A DNA stretch of 64,000 nucleotides from Ambrosia x helenae (GCA_030844895.1 CM061224.1:28477992-28541991); one strand, 5' to 3'. Numbered from the stretch's first letter, positions 33,835 to 46,125 are shown. Notes: generated from the letters alone by a model not told the origin. Translations and numbers: made by a program.

Positions 33835-35250
33835 TTTTTTGAAAGGCGGATTTCATTAGCAAACAACCAAAACGACGGGAGCCTCCAAGACGGAGACCCC
33901 CAAACCAAATTACATCACATCAAAATTAAAAGACTGCCAGTCTCTCCAACCTACCGTAACCTGTTTACAACGATTAGAAAACCAAAGGAAACTCAACGCT
34001 TTAATATCTGCAATGATTTCAGCCACATTCCGCCTTTCGTTCTTGAAAATTTTCTCATTTCTCGCCTTCCAAATACGCCAACAAGTGATGATCATAATAC
34101 CATACATCTTCAGTCTCTTGATCGGCGTCCAAGACTGACTCGAAAACTCCTGCACAATATCGTCTACCGAGAAAAAAATACAAAGGATGAAGTTTAACCC
34201 ACCTAGCGATGCCATCCCAAACACCACACGCCACAATACAAGCCGTAAAAACGTGATCTACGCTCTCCTCTTCATCCTCACAGAAGCTGCACATACCGTT
34301 CCCGCAGTTTATGTTTCTACGAATCAACGCCTGCTTAGTAGGAATACGATCCATCAACATGCGCCACATAAAGATGTTACATTTTAATGGCACCCACTTA
34401 CACCAACTGAAAGCAGCTAGACTGTGATTAGAATATCCGCTATCGATCCACTTTTTAACCTCTTTAACAGAAAACCCATCAGCCGATCCATAATTCCAAT
34501 ACCAACTGTCGCTCACGTCCCCCAATACCTGACCTGCAGTGAGCTGCACGCACTCCTGGAGCTGCTGCAACTCCTGGTCTGTACTCGGCTCTCTACTCCA
34601 GGCCCATTGCACACCATCAAGGCGATCACAAATCTTACACCCTTTCACAAGCTCTAGACGGAACAAAGCTGGGAATAGGTCTTTTAACGGCCTGCTGGAC
34701 ACCCAAGGATCCGTCCAGAAACTTAAACTCCTCCCATTTCCAAGACGACCACGAATCATGCCCACACTATTCTCCTCCGCAACCTTCAAACGACTCGCAT
34801 TAAGAATCAGTTTGGACCAAGTGCCACTGTATGTGGAGCTTTTAGGATACACTTCCCATCTTCAATTTGACCCATGTATAGCGTCTACCACCCTTCTCCA
34901 AAGAGCGTCCCCTTCGTGTCTAAATCTCCATAGCCACTTAACCAAAAAAGCGTTATTGCAATCATCTAGTTTTCGGACTCCTAGACCCCCATGTTTTATA
35001 GGTTTTGTGACTATGTCCCAACCCACCCAATGCATCTTCTTGACACTATCATTACCACCCCATAAGAACTTCTTGATCAAGCCTTCCAACGTGTTCACCA
35101 CACCCACCGGGGCCTTAAATAACGAGAAATAATACGATGGTAAACTTTGTAACACAGATTTGATAAGGGTGAGTCTACCACCAATGGAGAGCGTATTCGA
35201 TTTCCACTTTGACAATCTAGACTTGAACACCTTAATCACTGGCTCCCAAT
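33835..35250 (-). mobile_element. 5'-truncated L1 LINE
   Basis: A perfect 18-bp target duplication, TATTAGGAGGCATATGTT, flanks the insertion (33817-33834 and 35251-35268). The 3' end on the minus strand is an A-tail (T run at 33835-33840). Only the last 1.4 kb of the element is present, which is typical of L1 truncation during target-primed reverse transcription. Confidence 0.9.
33910..35250 (-). pseudogene. LINE ORF2 C-terminal part with zf-RVT domain
   Basis: The frame reads [29 protein letters not shown] and [20 protein letters not shown], all typical of the region after reverse transcriptase in plant L1. It passes a TGA at 34862-34864 and continues (SFWTDPWVSS, FMWRMLMDRIPTKQALIRRN) to a zf-RVT finger (CSFCEDEEESVDHVFTAC). 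Near 34140-34200 the frame shifts to WKARNEKIFKNERR. The ATG nearest the left edge comes from the duplicated target site, so its first three to four residues (MPPN) are not LINE-derived. It is non-functional. Confidence 0.88.
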
Positions 35251-35599
35251 TATTAGGAGGCATATGTTGTAATGCTAAATGAGTGTGTTTATGGTTGACG
35301 GGTCAAACCCAAAATTTACTAAAAAAATTAACACTAATAAGGAAATCGTGACAGCTGATACATGAATCCAAAAATGATATAAAATTTTGTGAGTTGATAC
35401 AAAACACCTTGTTTAACCGGAAAACTTTATTTCTAACATTACAACTTACAACAACATAATTACTTGCTAGGAAACACCTTGTAATCGGTTTTAAGTGAAA
35501 TAAAAATTCTCCTCTCCATTTAAAAAAATAATAATTTACAACACCAAATACAATTGCATATGTTTAAAATAGATAATATCCAAAACTTACTCGAAATCT

Positions 35600-35815
35600 T
35601 TTTTTAACGGCCAATTGGAATCACTCACGGACCACTGGAGTATCATCGTGCCACCAGTGATATCACGCGATCATATTCCACCACCAAGTCACCAATTCAG
35701 GAGGAAACTCATAATTATGAGAAAACCCCCCTTTTGTGAGATTCAAACCCATGACCTTATAGTCCCTAAGTCTTATCCCACCACTAAAATACCACTGGGC
35801 TATAACGCCTTTGGC
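35600..35815 (-). mobile_element. tRNA-derived SINE (copy 2)
   Basis: A perfect 14-bp duplication, CTTACTCGAAATCT (35586-35599 and 35816-35829), flanks it. The minus strand has an A-box-like TATAGCCCAGTGGTATTTTA, a B-box-like GGGTTTGAATCTC, and a 3' end TTGGCCGTT plus A tail, the same as SINE copy 1. The 216-bp length fits a single-unit SINE. Confidence 0.87.
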
Positions 35816-36199
35816 CTTACTCGAAATCTAACAAATTCATACCCAAAAATAGCGTATTAAATTTATATGATATTGGAAATTAAAAGCTAGTACCATGTAT
35901 AATATAACTCAAATCTTTAACTCATTTTACATGTTTCTCTTTATTATTAACTAGCTTTCCATATAAATTTTTATAATAAATTCAACTCTTTTAATGACAT
36001 TGAATTCTGATAATTACTAAAAAATATTAAGATATGATAAGGGCATCGCAAAAGGCTATATGGTGTGATCATCAGGTGAAGGGAACGTGAAGTGACATAC
36101 AACAACCACGTTAGTAGATTGAGATTTCCCTCCAAGCCCTAAAACACCACAGGGTGTTAGGGTGTGGAAGAGGGGGTATGTCTTTTAATCAAACAAACA

Positions 36200-36582
36200 T
36201 CATCATCATCATACTCAGTTTATCCCATCTATAGTAAAGCTAAGGTAGGGTCTGAGGAGGATAAGATGTAGACAGCCTTACCTCTACCCCCTAAGAATAG
36301 AGAGGTTGCTTCCAGTGAGACCCCCGACTCGATGTGGTTTGGTATCAAACCTTAGACATAAGGCACAGAACACTTAGCAATCGGGACAAACCCGATCAGT
36401 GCATGTACCCCTTTGTCTTTCGGCTATCCACGCCACCACATGATGCATGATTAACCATCCGTCGTTATAACGTTATTTTCACGAAATTAGTAAAATGACG
36501 TTAAAACTAGTGCAACTTTACTTTTGCCCCCCAATGGTCACACATATATACATTACATGTGCACACCGTAAGTGGGGCGTAT
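36200..36582 (-). mobile_element. SINE with ATG-repeat tail
   Basis: A perfect 17-bp duplication, TTTTAATCAAACAAACA (36183-36199 and 36583-36599), flanks it. On the minus strand it ends GATAAACTGAGTATGATGAT, a short (ATG)n tail. The body includes AGGGGGTAGAGGTAAGGCTG and CTCAGACCCTACCTTAGC, a sequence type I recall as the 3' part of widespread plant SINEs with simple-repeat tails. A pol III promoter at the 5' end was not clear to me. Confidence 0.75.
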
Positions 36583-36785
36583 TTTTAATCAAACAAACAA
36601 TCACAACTATTCATAATCTAACAACCAACCACAACCATCGCCTTACTCTCACATTTTATCCACTCAAGTGAAGATGTTCGAGCCCCAAGGGCCACGCCAC
36701 ATAAGGCGAGGAGTTGATGGTGTGGAAGGCTTCACACCCCCTCTCACGCCCCCACACGGTGTAGTGTAAATAATAATATTATTAC

Positions 36786-37537
36786 TAGGGCTGTTCACGA
36801 GCCGAGCCGAACCGAACGGACCTTTGCTCATCCTTGGCTTATTTATAAACCGAACCGAGCTGAGCGGCTCGTTTACAACCGAGCTGAAAAGCGAGCAAGC
36901 ATTGTTCGAGCGCAAATTTTTTGAGCGAGCGTCGAGCGAGAAACGAGCGAAGAGTAATTTGGACAACCATAAAATTGGGATGTTATCTTCAATGTTTTCG
37001 TTGTCGAGTGACAACTAAGGTGGAACTGTCCGATGAGGACACTAATATTGAGGTCCGAGTGTCTAAGAATGAGGCTTAGGTTGAGGCAATGAGCATACTA
37101 CAGAGAACAATTGTCGCTTTGTAACATAAGGTGATATCAAGCGACGACTAGTGATGGACGACTAATAACATAAAGAAGTCAAGGTTGTCATGATACGACT
37201 TAGGGTTTTACTATTAAACTTAGTATTAATTTTTTATTTGATAAAGCGGGCTAGTCATATTTTATTTGCATATATTGGACCAAATGTTATGTATAAATCT
37301 GTAAATATTACTATGATTTGTGGGTATATATATAATTATATATATAATAAATAAGTAATAATTTATTCGAGCCGAACCGAGCCGAGCGGACCTTTGCTCG
37401 TGCTTGGCTCGTTTACAAACCGAACCGAGCCGATCGGCTCATTTACAACTGAGCGGGAGATCGAGCGAGCATTTTTCGAGCATTTTCCGAACGAGCGGCG
37501 AGCGATCCACGAGCAACGAGTGATTTGAACAGCCCTA
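36786..37537. mobile_element. Non-autonomous hAT-like element with perfect 8-bp duplication
   Basis: The ends are TAGGGCTGTTCA and its complement TGAACAGCCCTA. They are flanked by ATTATTAC at 36778-36785 and 37538-37545, a perfect 8-bp duplication. Near each end, GAGCCGAACCGAGC and GCTCGTTTACAA-type sequences are repeated. No transposase is encoded in the 752 bp. Confidence 0.85.
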
Positions 37538-37725
37538 ATTATTACCGCTAATTTATTATTATTTTTTATTATTAAACCTCGAATAAATGTGGAAGCCAAG
37601 AAGGCAAGAACTCCCACCGCTCAAACCTACACCAAAATTTTTGTATTATAGTTGCACCATTCCAACCTTTCAGCTAAAAACAACCACCAACTGTCAAATG
37701 TAGCTCTCTCCTTCTCCCTCAAGCA

Positions 37726-37732
37726 TATAAAC
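37726..37732 (+). promoter_or_regulatory. Candidate TATA of the KUP gene
   Basis: TATAAAC lies 160 bases before the start codon, followed by a CA-repeat leader (37742-37761). It is plausible but not supported by other data. Confidence 0.3.
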
Positions 37733-38565
37733 ATAAAACAACCACACACACACACACACACACTTCTCACCACCTCTTGTATCTATTTTGATCAATTCTT
37801 GAATAATCTTGAAGTGGGTATTGTCTTTCATCATCTGGGTCACCTCAAATCCTATTAAAATCGACAAAAAAATGAGCCTTTTGAGGTTCTAAGATGGATA
37901 TTGAAAGCAAAGACTCAAAGTGTCATCCAGTAAAGGTATAAAAAGTGTAAAAAAATCAATTACATCTATAAAGTTTCAATCTTTATTTAATATTTTGGTT
38001 CCTGTGTTCATTGTGTTACAGAAAGAATCATGGAGGACAGTGATGGCTTTAGCTTATCAAAGTTTAGGTGTTGTATATGGTGATTTAAGCACTTCACCTT
38101 TATATGTATACAAAAGTGCCTTTGCAGAAGACATTCATCATTCAGAGTCTAATGAAGAGATATTTGGAGTTTTATCTTTTGTGTTCTGGACATTAACATT
38201 AATCCCTCTTTTAAAATATGTGTTTATAGTTCTTAGAGCTGATGACAATGGTGAAGGAGGGACTTTTGCTTTGTACACATTGTTATGTCGTCATGCTCGC
38301 GTCAGCACTTTGCCTAATGGGCAGCTTGCTGATGAAGAGCTGTTTGAGTATAGAAAAGATGAGATCAGTTCTGGTGGTGCTAAAGAGTTTGGGTTTGGTT
38401 TGAAATTAATATTGGAGAAATATAAAATGTTGCAGAAAGTTTTGCTTGTTTTGGCTTTGCTTGGTACTTGTATGGTTATTGGTGATGGAGTTCTTACTCC
38501 GGCGATATCCGGTATGCGAGTCTTGAAAAGTTTAATCAGTTTTGGTATGCAAATGTTTGAATTTG

Positions 38566-38570
<5 letters not shown>

Positions 38571-38603
<33 letters not shown>
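38571..38603 (+). repeat. 33-T tract before a KUP splice acceptor
   Basis: Thirty-three T in a row directly precede the AG of the 94-base intron 2. It is an extreme polypyrimidine tract and a likely site of length variation or sequencing error. Confidence 0.9.
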
Positions 38604-38605
<2 letters not shown>

Positions 38606-38659
38606 TGTTCTCTGCTGTTTCTGGGCTTGAGCTTTCTATGTCAAAAGAGCATCATCAAT

Positions 38660-39976
38660 GTAAGTTTTTTATTCGGTTTTCTATTGGAACGATAGGCGAA
38701 ATAAGATCATAAATTAAACAACTTTATAACAAAAAAAAAAATATAATAAAGTTTATGTCATATTTGAGTGTGAATTTGTGAATTGCTTTAGTTTAGAGTT
38801 TTGGTTGTTTCTGCTGGTTTTAGTACTAGAGTTTGTTCGGGTCGCGATGCCGTAGCTGGTTGAGTGGTAGGGGCTGTGACCACACTATATATTTTGAACA
38901 TTTGGTCCCCTTTGTAGGCTTTTTTCAATTCCCTGCTGGATTGTGGGTTCCTCAAAAAATAAAAACAATTTCGATTCCGAAACTACCCTTAGGTTATCTT
39001 GAAAAACTGTCTACTTTAGTTGGTAAACATGCCAATGCAGTAATGAACTTTAAAACCAGAAGCTGTTCAGGTAGAAGTGTAGAACTTGATGGGCATTTTA
39101 GGTAGTTTGGGTAAAAATCTTTAATGTAAGGTCAAGTCTTTATACAGTTGCGATTCTTCGTATCAATTCGAAACGAACTGTAAAGAAATGCTGACAGGAT
39201 CATGATCAGGATATGAATTCTTGGTTTTATTCTGTAATTGTTCAGATGCTGAACTTCACTTACATATTACACTTACAAACAATATTCTTCAAACATTGTT
39301 GGTGGACATAGAGAGAGTACCAAGTTGATTTATTTAACACTATTTCGCGGGACCTTTTGAGATAAAGTATAAATTTTATAAAAAAACATTCTATTATTTG
39401 TTGTATAATAATAGTTGTGCTATAGATTATTCATCTTCTTTGGAGGCTGCGGTGTCGGTTTTATATTTTCTTTGTAGATGCTCTAGCAAATGAAATAGAC
39501 ACTTTAGAGGGGAGCATAATATATTTTCTATGCATAAAAAATGACCATGATATTATTGGCATGTTTTGGTAGATGTCCAGGTAATGGGCCATACGGCGAT
39601 ATGGCCATACAGGTCGGGTTGACCCACAAACACTTTTTGTAGTTTCTTTCTCTTGGATTTAACAAATAATTTTAATGTTTTGGATGTTATTAAGGAAATT
39701 ATATTACATATCTCGTGAAATAAAAGTATTTAACTATTTATGACATGTTTACGTTCAATCTGTTTGACCCGTTTGACCCGTTCAACCTGTTTCTGGTTTA
39801 ACCAACTTTTAGAATTTACCCATTAGGCATTAGACAAACTGGAGGCAAAATGTTACCCAAAATCGAACCTTTGTCCAATAAACGGGTCAAGATTGCCAAA
39901 AATGGTAGAATGTTTCGGCTTAGTTGCTTGATCTGTTCAATAACACTTTCTTGCTCACTAAACTTCATATTGTCAG
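38660..39976 (+). other. KUP intron 3 with repeat fragments
   Basis: It is the longest intron, 1.3 kb. It contains an A-box-like GTAGCTGGTTGAGTGGTAGG (38852) without a clear B-box, perhaps a SINE fragment, and GTTTGACCCGTTTGACCCGT repeats near 39760. No ORF of note. Confidence 0.5.
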
Positions 39977-42121
39977 ATGTGGAAGTCCCAGTTGCTTGCA
40001 TCATATTGGTGCTCTTGTTTTGCCTCCAACATTATGGAACCCACCGCGTAGGGTTCTTGTTTGCACCTATCGTGGTAACGTGGCTTTTGTGCATCAGCAC
40101 TATAGGAGTTTACAACATTTTTCGTTGGAACCCACAAGTTTTTCAAGCGTTATCGCCTTATTACATGTACAAGTTTCTTAAGAAAACACGAATAGGCGGA
40201 TGGATGTCGTTGGGTGGGATCTTGCTGTGTATAACAGGTAGACCGGCTCTTCTCTTGGTAGATTGACCTTTCGTTGACTCTTAAAACGATGTTTATTAAC
40301 TTCGCTTGGTTTCCAGGCTCGGAGGCTATGTATGCTGATCTTGGTCATTTCTCACAGTTATCCATCAAGGTATTTTATTAAATTACTAGCGGAAACAAAG
40401 GCAGGTTGATCGGGCTGTGTAACAAGTCAAAACGGGCTGTGTTATTTGGGCTGACCCGCCAACGCTTTTTATAGTCTTTTCCTAAACAATCATCAAGTTT
40501 TATATTAATGTTAACTGCAGATAGCTTTTACCTTTGTGGTTTATCCATCTTTGATTCTTGCTTATATGGGCCAAGCCGCGTATCTCTCAAAGCATCACAT
40601 TCTTGAAAACTGACTACCGAATCGGTTTCTATGTATCCGTTCCTGGTACGCATTTTTTTTTTTTGGTTCTAAATTTCATGTGAAGTTAATCTAATAAGTA
40701 TGTGTTCAATATTGTGACAGAAAAAATAAGATGGCCGGTTCTTGGAATCGCGATACTTGCTGCAGTTGTGGGAAGCCAAGCTATCATCACTGGGACGTTT
40801 TCTATTATCAAACAGTGTTCGGCATTGGGTTGTTTCCCGCGAGTCAAAATAATCCACACATCGCCTACTAATAAGCACGGTCAAATCTACATTCCTGAGA
40901 TCAATTGGACTTTGATGCTCCTATGCTTAGCCGTCACAATTGGTTTTCGTGACACCAAACATATAAGCAATGCAGCAGGTACCTGACCCGTTTTGACCCA
41001 TGACTTGACCTGCCTTAAGCTGTCTTTGTTTTGATGTTAATCTTTGACTTCTGTACAGGTTTGGCTGTTATTACGGTTATGTTGGTCACAACCTGCTTAA
41101 TGTCGCTTGTAATGGTTTTGTGCTGGCGAAAAAGTGTCTTCTTGGCTATCGGGTTCATGTTCTTCTTTGGTTCAGTAGAAATGCTGTATCTCTCGGCGTC
41201 CTTGATAAAGTTTCGTGAAGGCGCCTGGGTCCCAATCGTCCTCTCCTGCATCTTCTAGTTATCATGTTTGTGTGGCACTACGGAACGATAAAAAAGTACG
41301 AGTTTGATGTTCAAAACAAAGTTTCAATCAATTGGCTCCTCAGTTTGGGCCCTACACTTGGCATCATGCGGGTCCGTGGGTTCGGATTGATACACACGGA
41401 GCTCGTTTCGGGGATCCCTGCCATTTTCTCACATTTCGTCACGAATCTCCCCGCGTTTCACCAAGTTGTGGTGTTCCTATGTGTGAAATCGGTCCCAGTG
41501 CCTCACGTAAGGCCCGAGGAGCGGTTTCTAGTCGGAAGGATTGGCCCGAAGGAATATAGACTGTATCGATGCATAGCAAGATACGGGTATCGTGATGTCA
41601 ACATGGACGATGTTGAGTTCGAGAAAGATCTCATTTGTTGTGTAGCCGAGTTCATTCGTACAGAACGGGGCAATGCTACCGACACTAACGCAAATGATGT
41701 AAGGGGAGACTCTGATAATGACGGGAAGATGGCGGTTGTAGGGACCGCGTCCACCAACTTAGAAGGGAGTATAAGGATGTGTGAGGACGAAAACGGACTT
41801 TCAAGTGAACTTAAAGAGATCACAGCTGCGGTTACATCACCGGTTCCTAGGAAGCGGGTAAGGTTTGTGGTGCCCGAAAGCCCGCAAATGGATAGTGGTG
41901 TACGAGAAGAATTGCGCGAGCTAATGGAAGCCCGAGAAGCCGGGCTAGCGTTTATTCGGGGCCATTGTTATGTTAAGGCGAAAAGCGGCTCGGGTTTGAT
42001 GAAAAGGTTTGTGATTAATTTTGGGTATGATCTTTTAAGAAGGAATTCTAGAGGCCCAACAAATGCCTTGAGCTTCCCTCAAGCATCTACCCTAGAGGTT
42101 GGGATGGTGTACCAAGTGTGA

Positions 42122-43288
42122 TTATTCCTATATCATAATCTATTGGGCTTTTGTTAGCCCATAATGAGGCCCAACAAATGCATGTAATCAAATGTAACTT
42201 TTGTTGTATATCATAAGGTAAATGTTGGTGGGCTTCTAGCCTTCTACATGTCAAAAGTAACCCATGTCCCAATTGGGTAGGACAAGAAGTTAAAAATATT
42301 CACGTTCAGGCACCGAAAACGGTTTGTAACTTGGAACCGGTATTGAAATCTGTTGGCAAGAACTGGTTAGGAGTTAGTATTGAGATTGGGTTGTAACCCT
42401 ATACAACCCCGGCCTGAATCGTAGCCGGTCAAATATGATCCTTTTACTTTCTTCAACCTGGCTCCAACCCATACCGGTTCTAACAAAAACCGGTTTTAGC
42501 TTTTATTGATTCAAACCAGAGCCGGTTGAAAACCTGGTTTGTTCACCTCTAGTTAGGGGACACAACTACTTTATATTATTTCACAAAATAAAAAAAGAGA
42601 AAAATGTATAAGGAAAGTGTAGGCCAAGGTGATATGTGATTAGAAATGCAATTTAATTCCCATTTACAAAAATCCCAACTATCACTCATAAAATTTTGGT
42701 TAAGCCATCAGTTTGGTCACATAAAAAAAAATCTTAGGCTCGTCACCAGTAATACCCATGATCAATAAAACACTCATAAACATAACACATACTTAAAATT
42801 AGTAATAGGGAACCTATATCAACATCATTTGTTACTAACATACTTTTATCTTAGTAAAAACCCCTACATGGTTAGCTTAAAATATAAATCTATTAGTTAG
42901 ACTTAACATTACAAGTTCGGTTCGATTTCGGTTTCTGCTATAACACTTAACCAAAGCTTCATAACCATACCCATACCCACTCGGTCAGTTAAAGAAATTT
43001 TTTAAGCATAACCATTGTTTATGTCGGTTATGATTCAATTATCGATTATGACGGTTAACTTGCTCACCTCTTTATAAAATTTGGTCACCGCCTGATTTTT
43101 ATTTAAGAAATAAAAGTTAAAACTGGTCAAAAAAATAATTTAAAATAGAGTATGATCACAAAAATGGTCAAACAAAAGATAAAATAAAAAATAAATTACC
43201 GTAGAAAAGCGATCACAAACTTGTAGGTGTTTTCTAAGAATTTTCGTATGGTTGATCAGAGAATTAATTTTATTACCTTTATAATTTA
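42122..43288. other. KUP 3' flank and spacer
   Basis: AT-rich. CCGGTT/AACCGG-rich sequence at 42310-42560, ending GTTCACCTCTAG, resembles the inside and one end of a hAT-like element, but a partner end was not found. Similar remnants lie at 42915-43075. Confidence 0.4.
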
Positions 43289-43314
43289 CTAGTTTTTATC
43301 CCGGGAGCGTCCCG
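43289..43314 (-). mobile_element. Helitron-like 3' terminus
   Basis: Read on the minus strand: CAACCCGGGACGCTCCCGGG, then ATAAAAACTAG followed by T. A GC-rich hairpin 7-8 bases before CTAG, with insertion before T, is the classic Helitron 3' end. The element body would extend to the right on the plus coordinate. I could not find its TC start. Confidence 0.55.
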
Positions 43315-43341
43315 GGTTGAAATATCTAATATGACATAATA

Positions 43342-43346
43342 AAATA

Positions 43347-43383
<37 letters not shown>
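43342..43383. repeat. ATT microsatellite
   Basis: About 14 units of ATT, next to the Helitron-like end. Confidence 0.9.
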
Positions 43384-43932
43384 TTAAACAAATCACTGCC
43401 ATAAGTTATCATATTCAAATATAAAAAAAAAACGAATCTCTGCGTCGGGGTATAAATCTAGTGTCATTACAAATGAATTCGAAAGTTTGTAATCGATCAT
43501 TCTAAAAAACTAACATGAAATAAGAAAAAAAAGTTAATTATTGAAATATCGAACGCATTAGTCTAAGGGTTATGTGATGCGTTAAAAAATTCATGGGTAT
43601 ATGATCGGGTATATAGTTCAGGTATTTAGGTATGTTGTTTCGGGTAATCGGGTCGGGTATCACCTAATCCCAGACCCGACCCGACCCAAACCCACAATTT
43701 TTTTTAAACTAATCCCAAACCCGACACAATACCTGTCGGGTTACAAAAAATAGTCATTTTTTCTCCGTTTTTTATATAGCACTATGGTACTCGTTGGAAA
43801 GATAATAAAACGCTCGTTAATTTGGTGTATTTTTTTCTTTAAAAAATCTCGTATATAAAAGATATTAGCGTTTAAAAGTTCTCTCAAAGGAGAGATTGCA
43901 TAAGAATATGACATGTAGGATTAATCCCTTTG

Positions 43933-43933
<1 letters not shown>

Positions 43934-43977
<44 letters not shown>
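43934..43977. repeat. AT microsatellite, left flank of element A
   Basis: About 20 AT units, directly followed by the inverted-repeat end of the element at 43978. Confidence 0.9.
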
Positions 43978-43979
<2 letters not shown>

Positions 43980-44684
43980 AATGGGATCATTTGAGAACTC
44001 ACCCGAGTTGCAAGAACTTGAGAACTCCATTGGACCAATCACGAAGTGCCACATCATCAGTTTTGTATTTTTTTTCCATTTGTTTAATCAAGGGCAAGCT
44101 AGTCTTTATACACAAATACTTAAGGACATTTTAGTAATAATAACACCCCACCCCACCCACCCACCCACCCACCCTTTTAAATAATAAAAATAATAATAAT
44201 AATATTAATACAAAGAATCCCCCTCTCTCTCTCATTTAAACTTCTGCTCTCTCTCTCTCTCTCTCTTCTTCTATCTCTCTCGTTCTCTCTCTCCCTCTCT
44301 CTCTAAAAACGGGTGGTGGTCCGATGGGGGTTGCGGGTTGCAAATGGTGGTCCGGTGAACAGATCTTGCAGGTTTTCAAGTGGGGGGTTCGTTGCTCTGC
44401 AAATGGGGGTTGCAGGTTGTAAGTGGTGGTCCAGTGGTTGGCAGGCGGTGGAAGACAGAGGGGGGTCGTTGGCCTGTGAACAGATCTTGGTGGTTCGTGG
44501 TCGTTTGTTGCTCTGTGAACAGATCTGGAGGCGGAGGGGGTGGTCTTTGGTGGGGGCTGTGGTGTTTTTAATGGTGGCCGATGGTGGTGGTGGGGGGGGG
44601 GTTGTGGTTGGAATAGGAAGACGAAGGAACGGGGAAGACGATGAACAGGGACGAAGCAACAGAGACGATGGTATGTTATTATTA

Positions 44685-44731
<47 letters not shown>

Positions 44732-46122
44732 TGGGTTTTTTTTTGTGTTCAAGAAGCAGCTAATTTTGAATCAGAAAAAAAATTAATTGGACTCAGGAAA
44801 TGATGATCAGATCTTGGATCTATTTGTTTTATGATGAAATTATTGTTGGTTTTGATTATAAAGAAAAGTTTTGTATGCTTTGTTTAAAGCTAAGATAAAT
44901 AAATAGTTTTTAACAATGTAAATAGTTTTTATGGAGACATAGGATAAACGTTAAGGGAATTATGGAGAGGTGTATGATATATGAAACATATGTTTTGTTT
45001 TTTTTATTTTACACCAATGTAAATAGTTTTGATATACTCTAATGTGAAGCAACATATATTTTGTTCATTGATTTACACCAATGTAAAACAGTGTTAATAT
45101 TTTGCATTATTATTATAAAACTGCCACATTACACAACTATTTGTTTTCTTTTCTATAAAAAAACCGCACTAGTCTATTAAAAACTTGTTTATTTTTTTTA
45201 CACCGATGTAAGTTGTTACATATGTGTGATTTAGTGCTTATTTTTTACTAGTTTACACCAACGTAAAAACAGGTTTTTGATTTCGTGGTTTTATTAAATT
45301 TGTTAGGTTAGACAATGAAGAGAGGCGAATGATGATGATCAACATCTTGGGGAGCAAGTTCGCGTGTTCAAGTGTTTTATACGACGTTTTTGTGGGGTGT
45401 TTTACACCAATGTAAATTTTTACGTAAGTGTAAAACTCGAGGGGACAGAAGACAGAATAGCAGATGTGAAAATTATGAATTTTGAATTTTTACACTGGTG
45501 TAAATCATACAAAAAACTATGGATGGTTGGTTTTATATAGATGTAAGTAAACATTGGTGTAAATAATTACACCAGTGTAAAAACGAGAGGGAGATGACAT
45601 AATGCACAATTTGATTTTTTGTTTTAACTAACTAAATTAATTAAAAAAATAAAATAAAGTTTAAAAAACATGAATCTTTTAATAATGAAATAAAATACGA
45701 ATGTAGTATTTGTGTGTATGGTAGATTTACACTGGTGTAAAATAATTACACCAGTGTAAATGATGGTAAAATTACACTAGTGTAAATAATTACATCGGTG
45801 TAAACTATCCTCATCAGATTTATCTGATTATTTGTTTTAAAAAAGCAAAAAAATTAAAAAATAAAATATAGTTTAAAAAATATGATATTTTGAATTATTA
45901 AATAAAAAATTAATATGATATTACATTAATTATTTCTCTCACATGGTGTTTTTACCTTAATACCCCTTAATGTACTTTATTAGATTAAAAAAATACTTAA
46001 TAATCAAGTCAAGAAAAAAAAAACCTTCATCTTTTAATCTTAACCATTAGATCATCAAGATCAATGGTCCAGATGAGTTCCTATGGTTCTCACAACTCAT
46101 GTGAGTTCTCAAACTATCCATT

Positions 46123-46125
<3 letters not shown>
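43978..46125. mobile_element. TA-repeat-flanked TIR element A
   Basis: The left end GGAATGGGATCATTTGAGAA is mirrored by the right end (complement GGGAATGGATAGTTTGAGAA). Both abut TA microsatellites (43934-43977 and 46126-46170), as in Micron-type MITEs that insert in TA repeats. The interior has a CT-rich tract (44221-44306), a G-rich region (44310-44640), an ATT microsatellite (44677-44729) and a dense array of palindromes (44960-45810). The 157-codon ORF at 44313 is low-complexity and not credible as a gene. Confidence 0.6.
44960..45810. repeat. Array of TTTACACYRRTGTAAA palindromes
   Basis: About fifteen copies or half-copies of a 16-bp near-palindrome (for example TTTACACCAATGTAAA and TTTACACTGGTGTAAA) are spread over 850 bp. 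Some are paired head to head with ATAAT between them (45560, 45735, 45785). Confidence 0.85.

Larger units (their letters stand above)
37894..42121 (+). pseudogene. KUP/HAK/KT potassium transporter, cluster II (KUP6/KUP8-like), with two frameshifts
   Basis: Eight exons by splice sites: 37894-37935, 38022-38511, 38606-38659, 39977-40237, 40317-40369, 40521-40645, 40721-40978 and 41059-42121. All introns are GT-AG and phases agree. The protein starts [14 protein letters not shown] and ends [11 protein letters not shown], 781 codons if frames are continuous, normal for plasma-membrane or vacuolar K+ transporters of this family. Recognisable segments are [71 protein letters not shown] and [19 protein letters not shown]. 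Exon 6 has one extra base (T at 40611, giving ILEN then TGA). Exon 8 lacks one base near 41255 (ATCTTC then TAG). Either it is a young pseudogene or these are assembly indels; everything else looks conserved. Confidence 0.88.

Noticed and set aside
44313..44786. 157-codon ORF rich in glycine, valine and arginine
   Set aside because: Built from G-rich tandem repeats and an ATT microsatellite inside element A; both strands give similar low-complexity ORFs.
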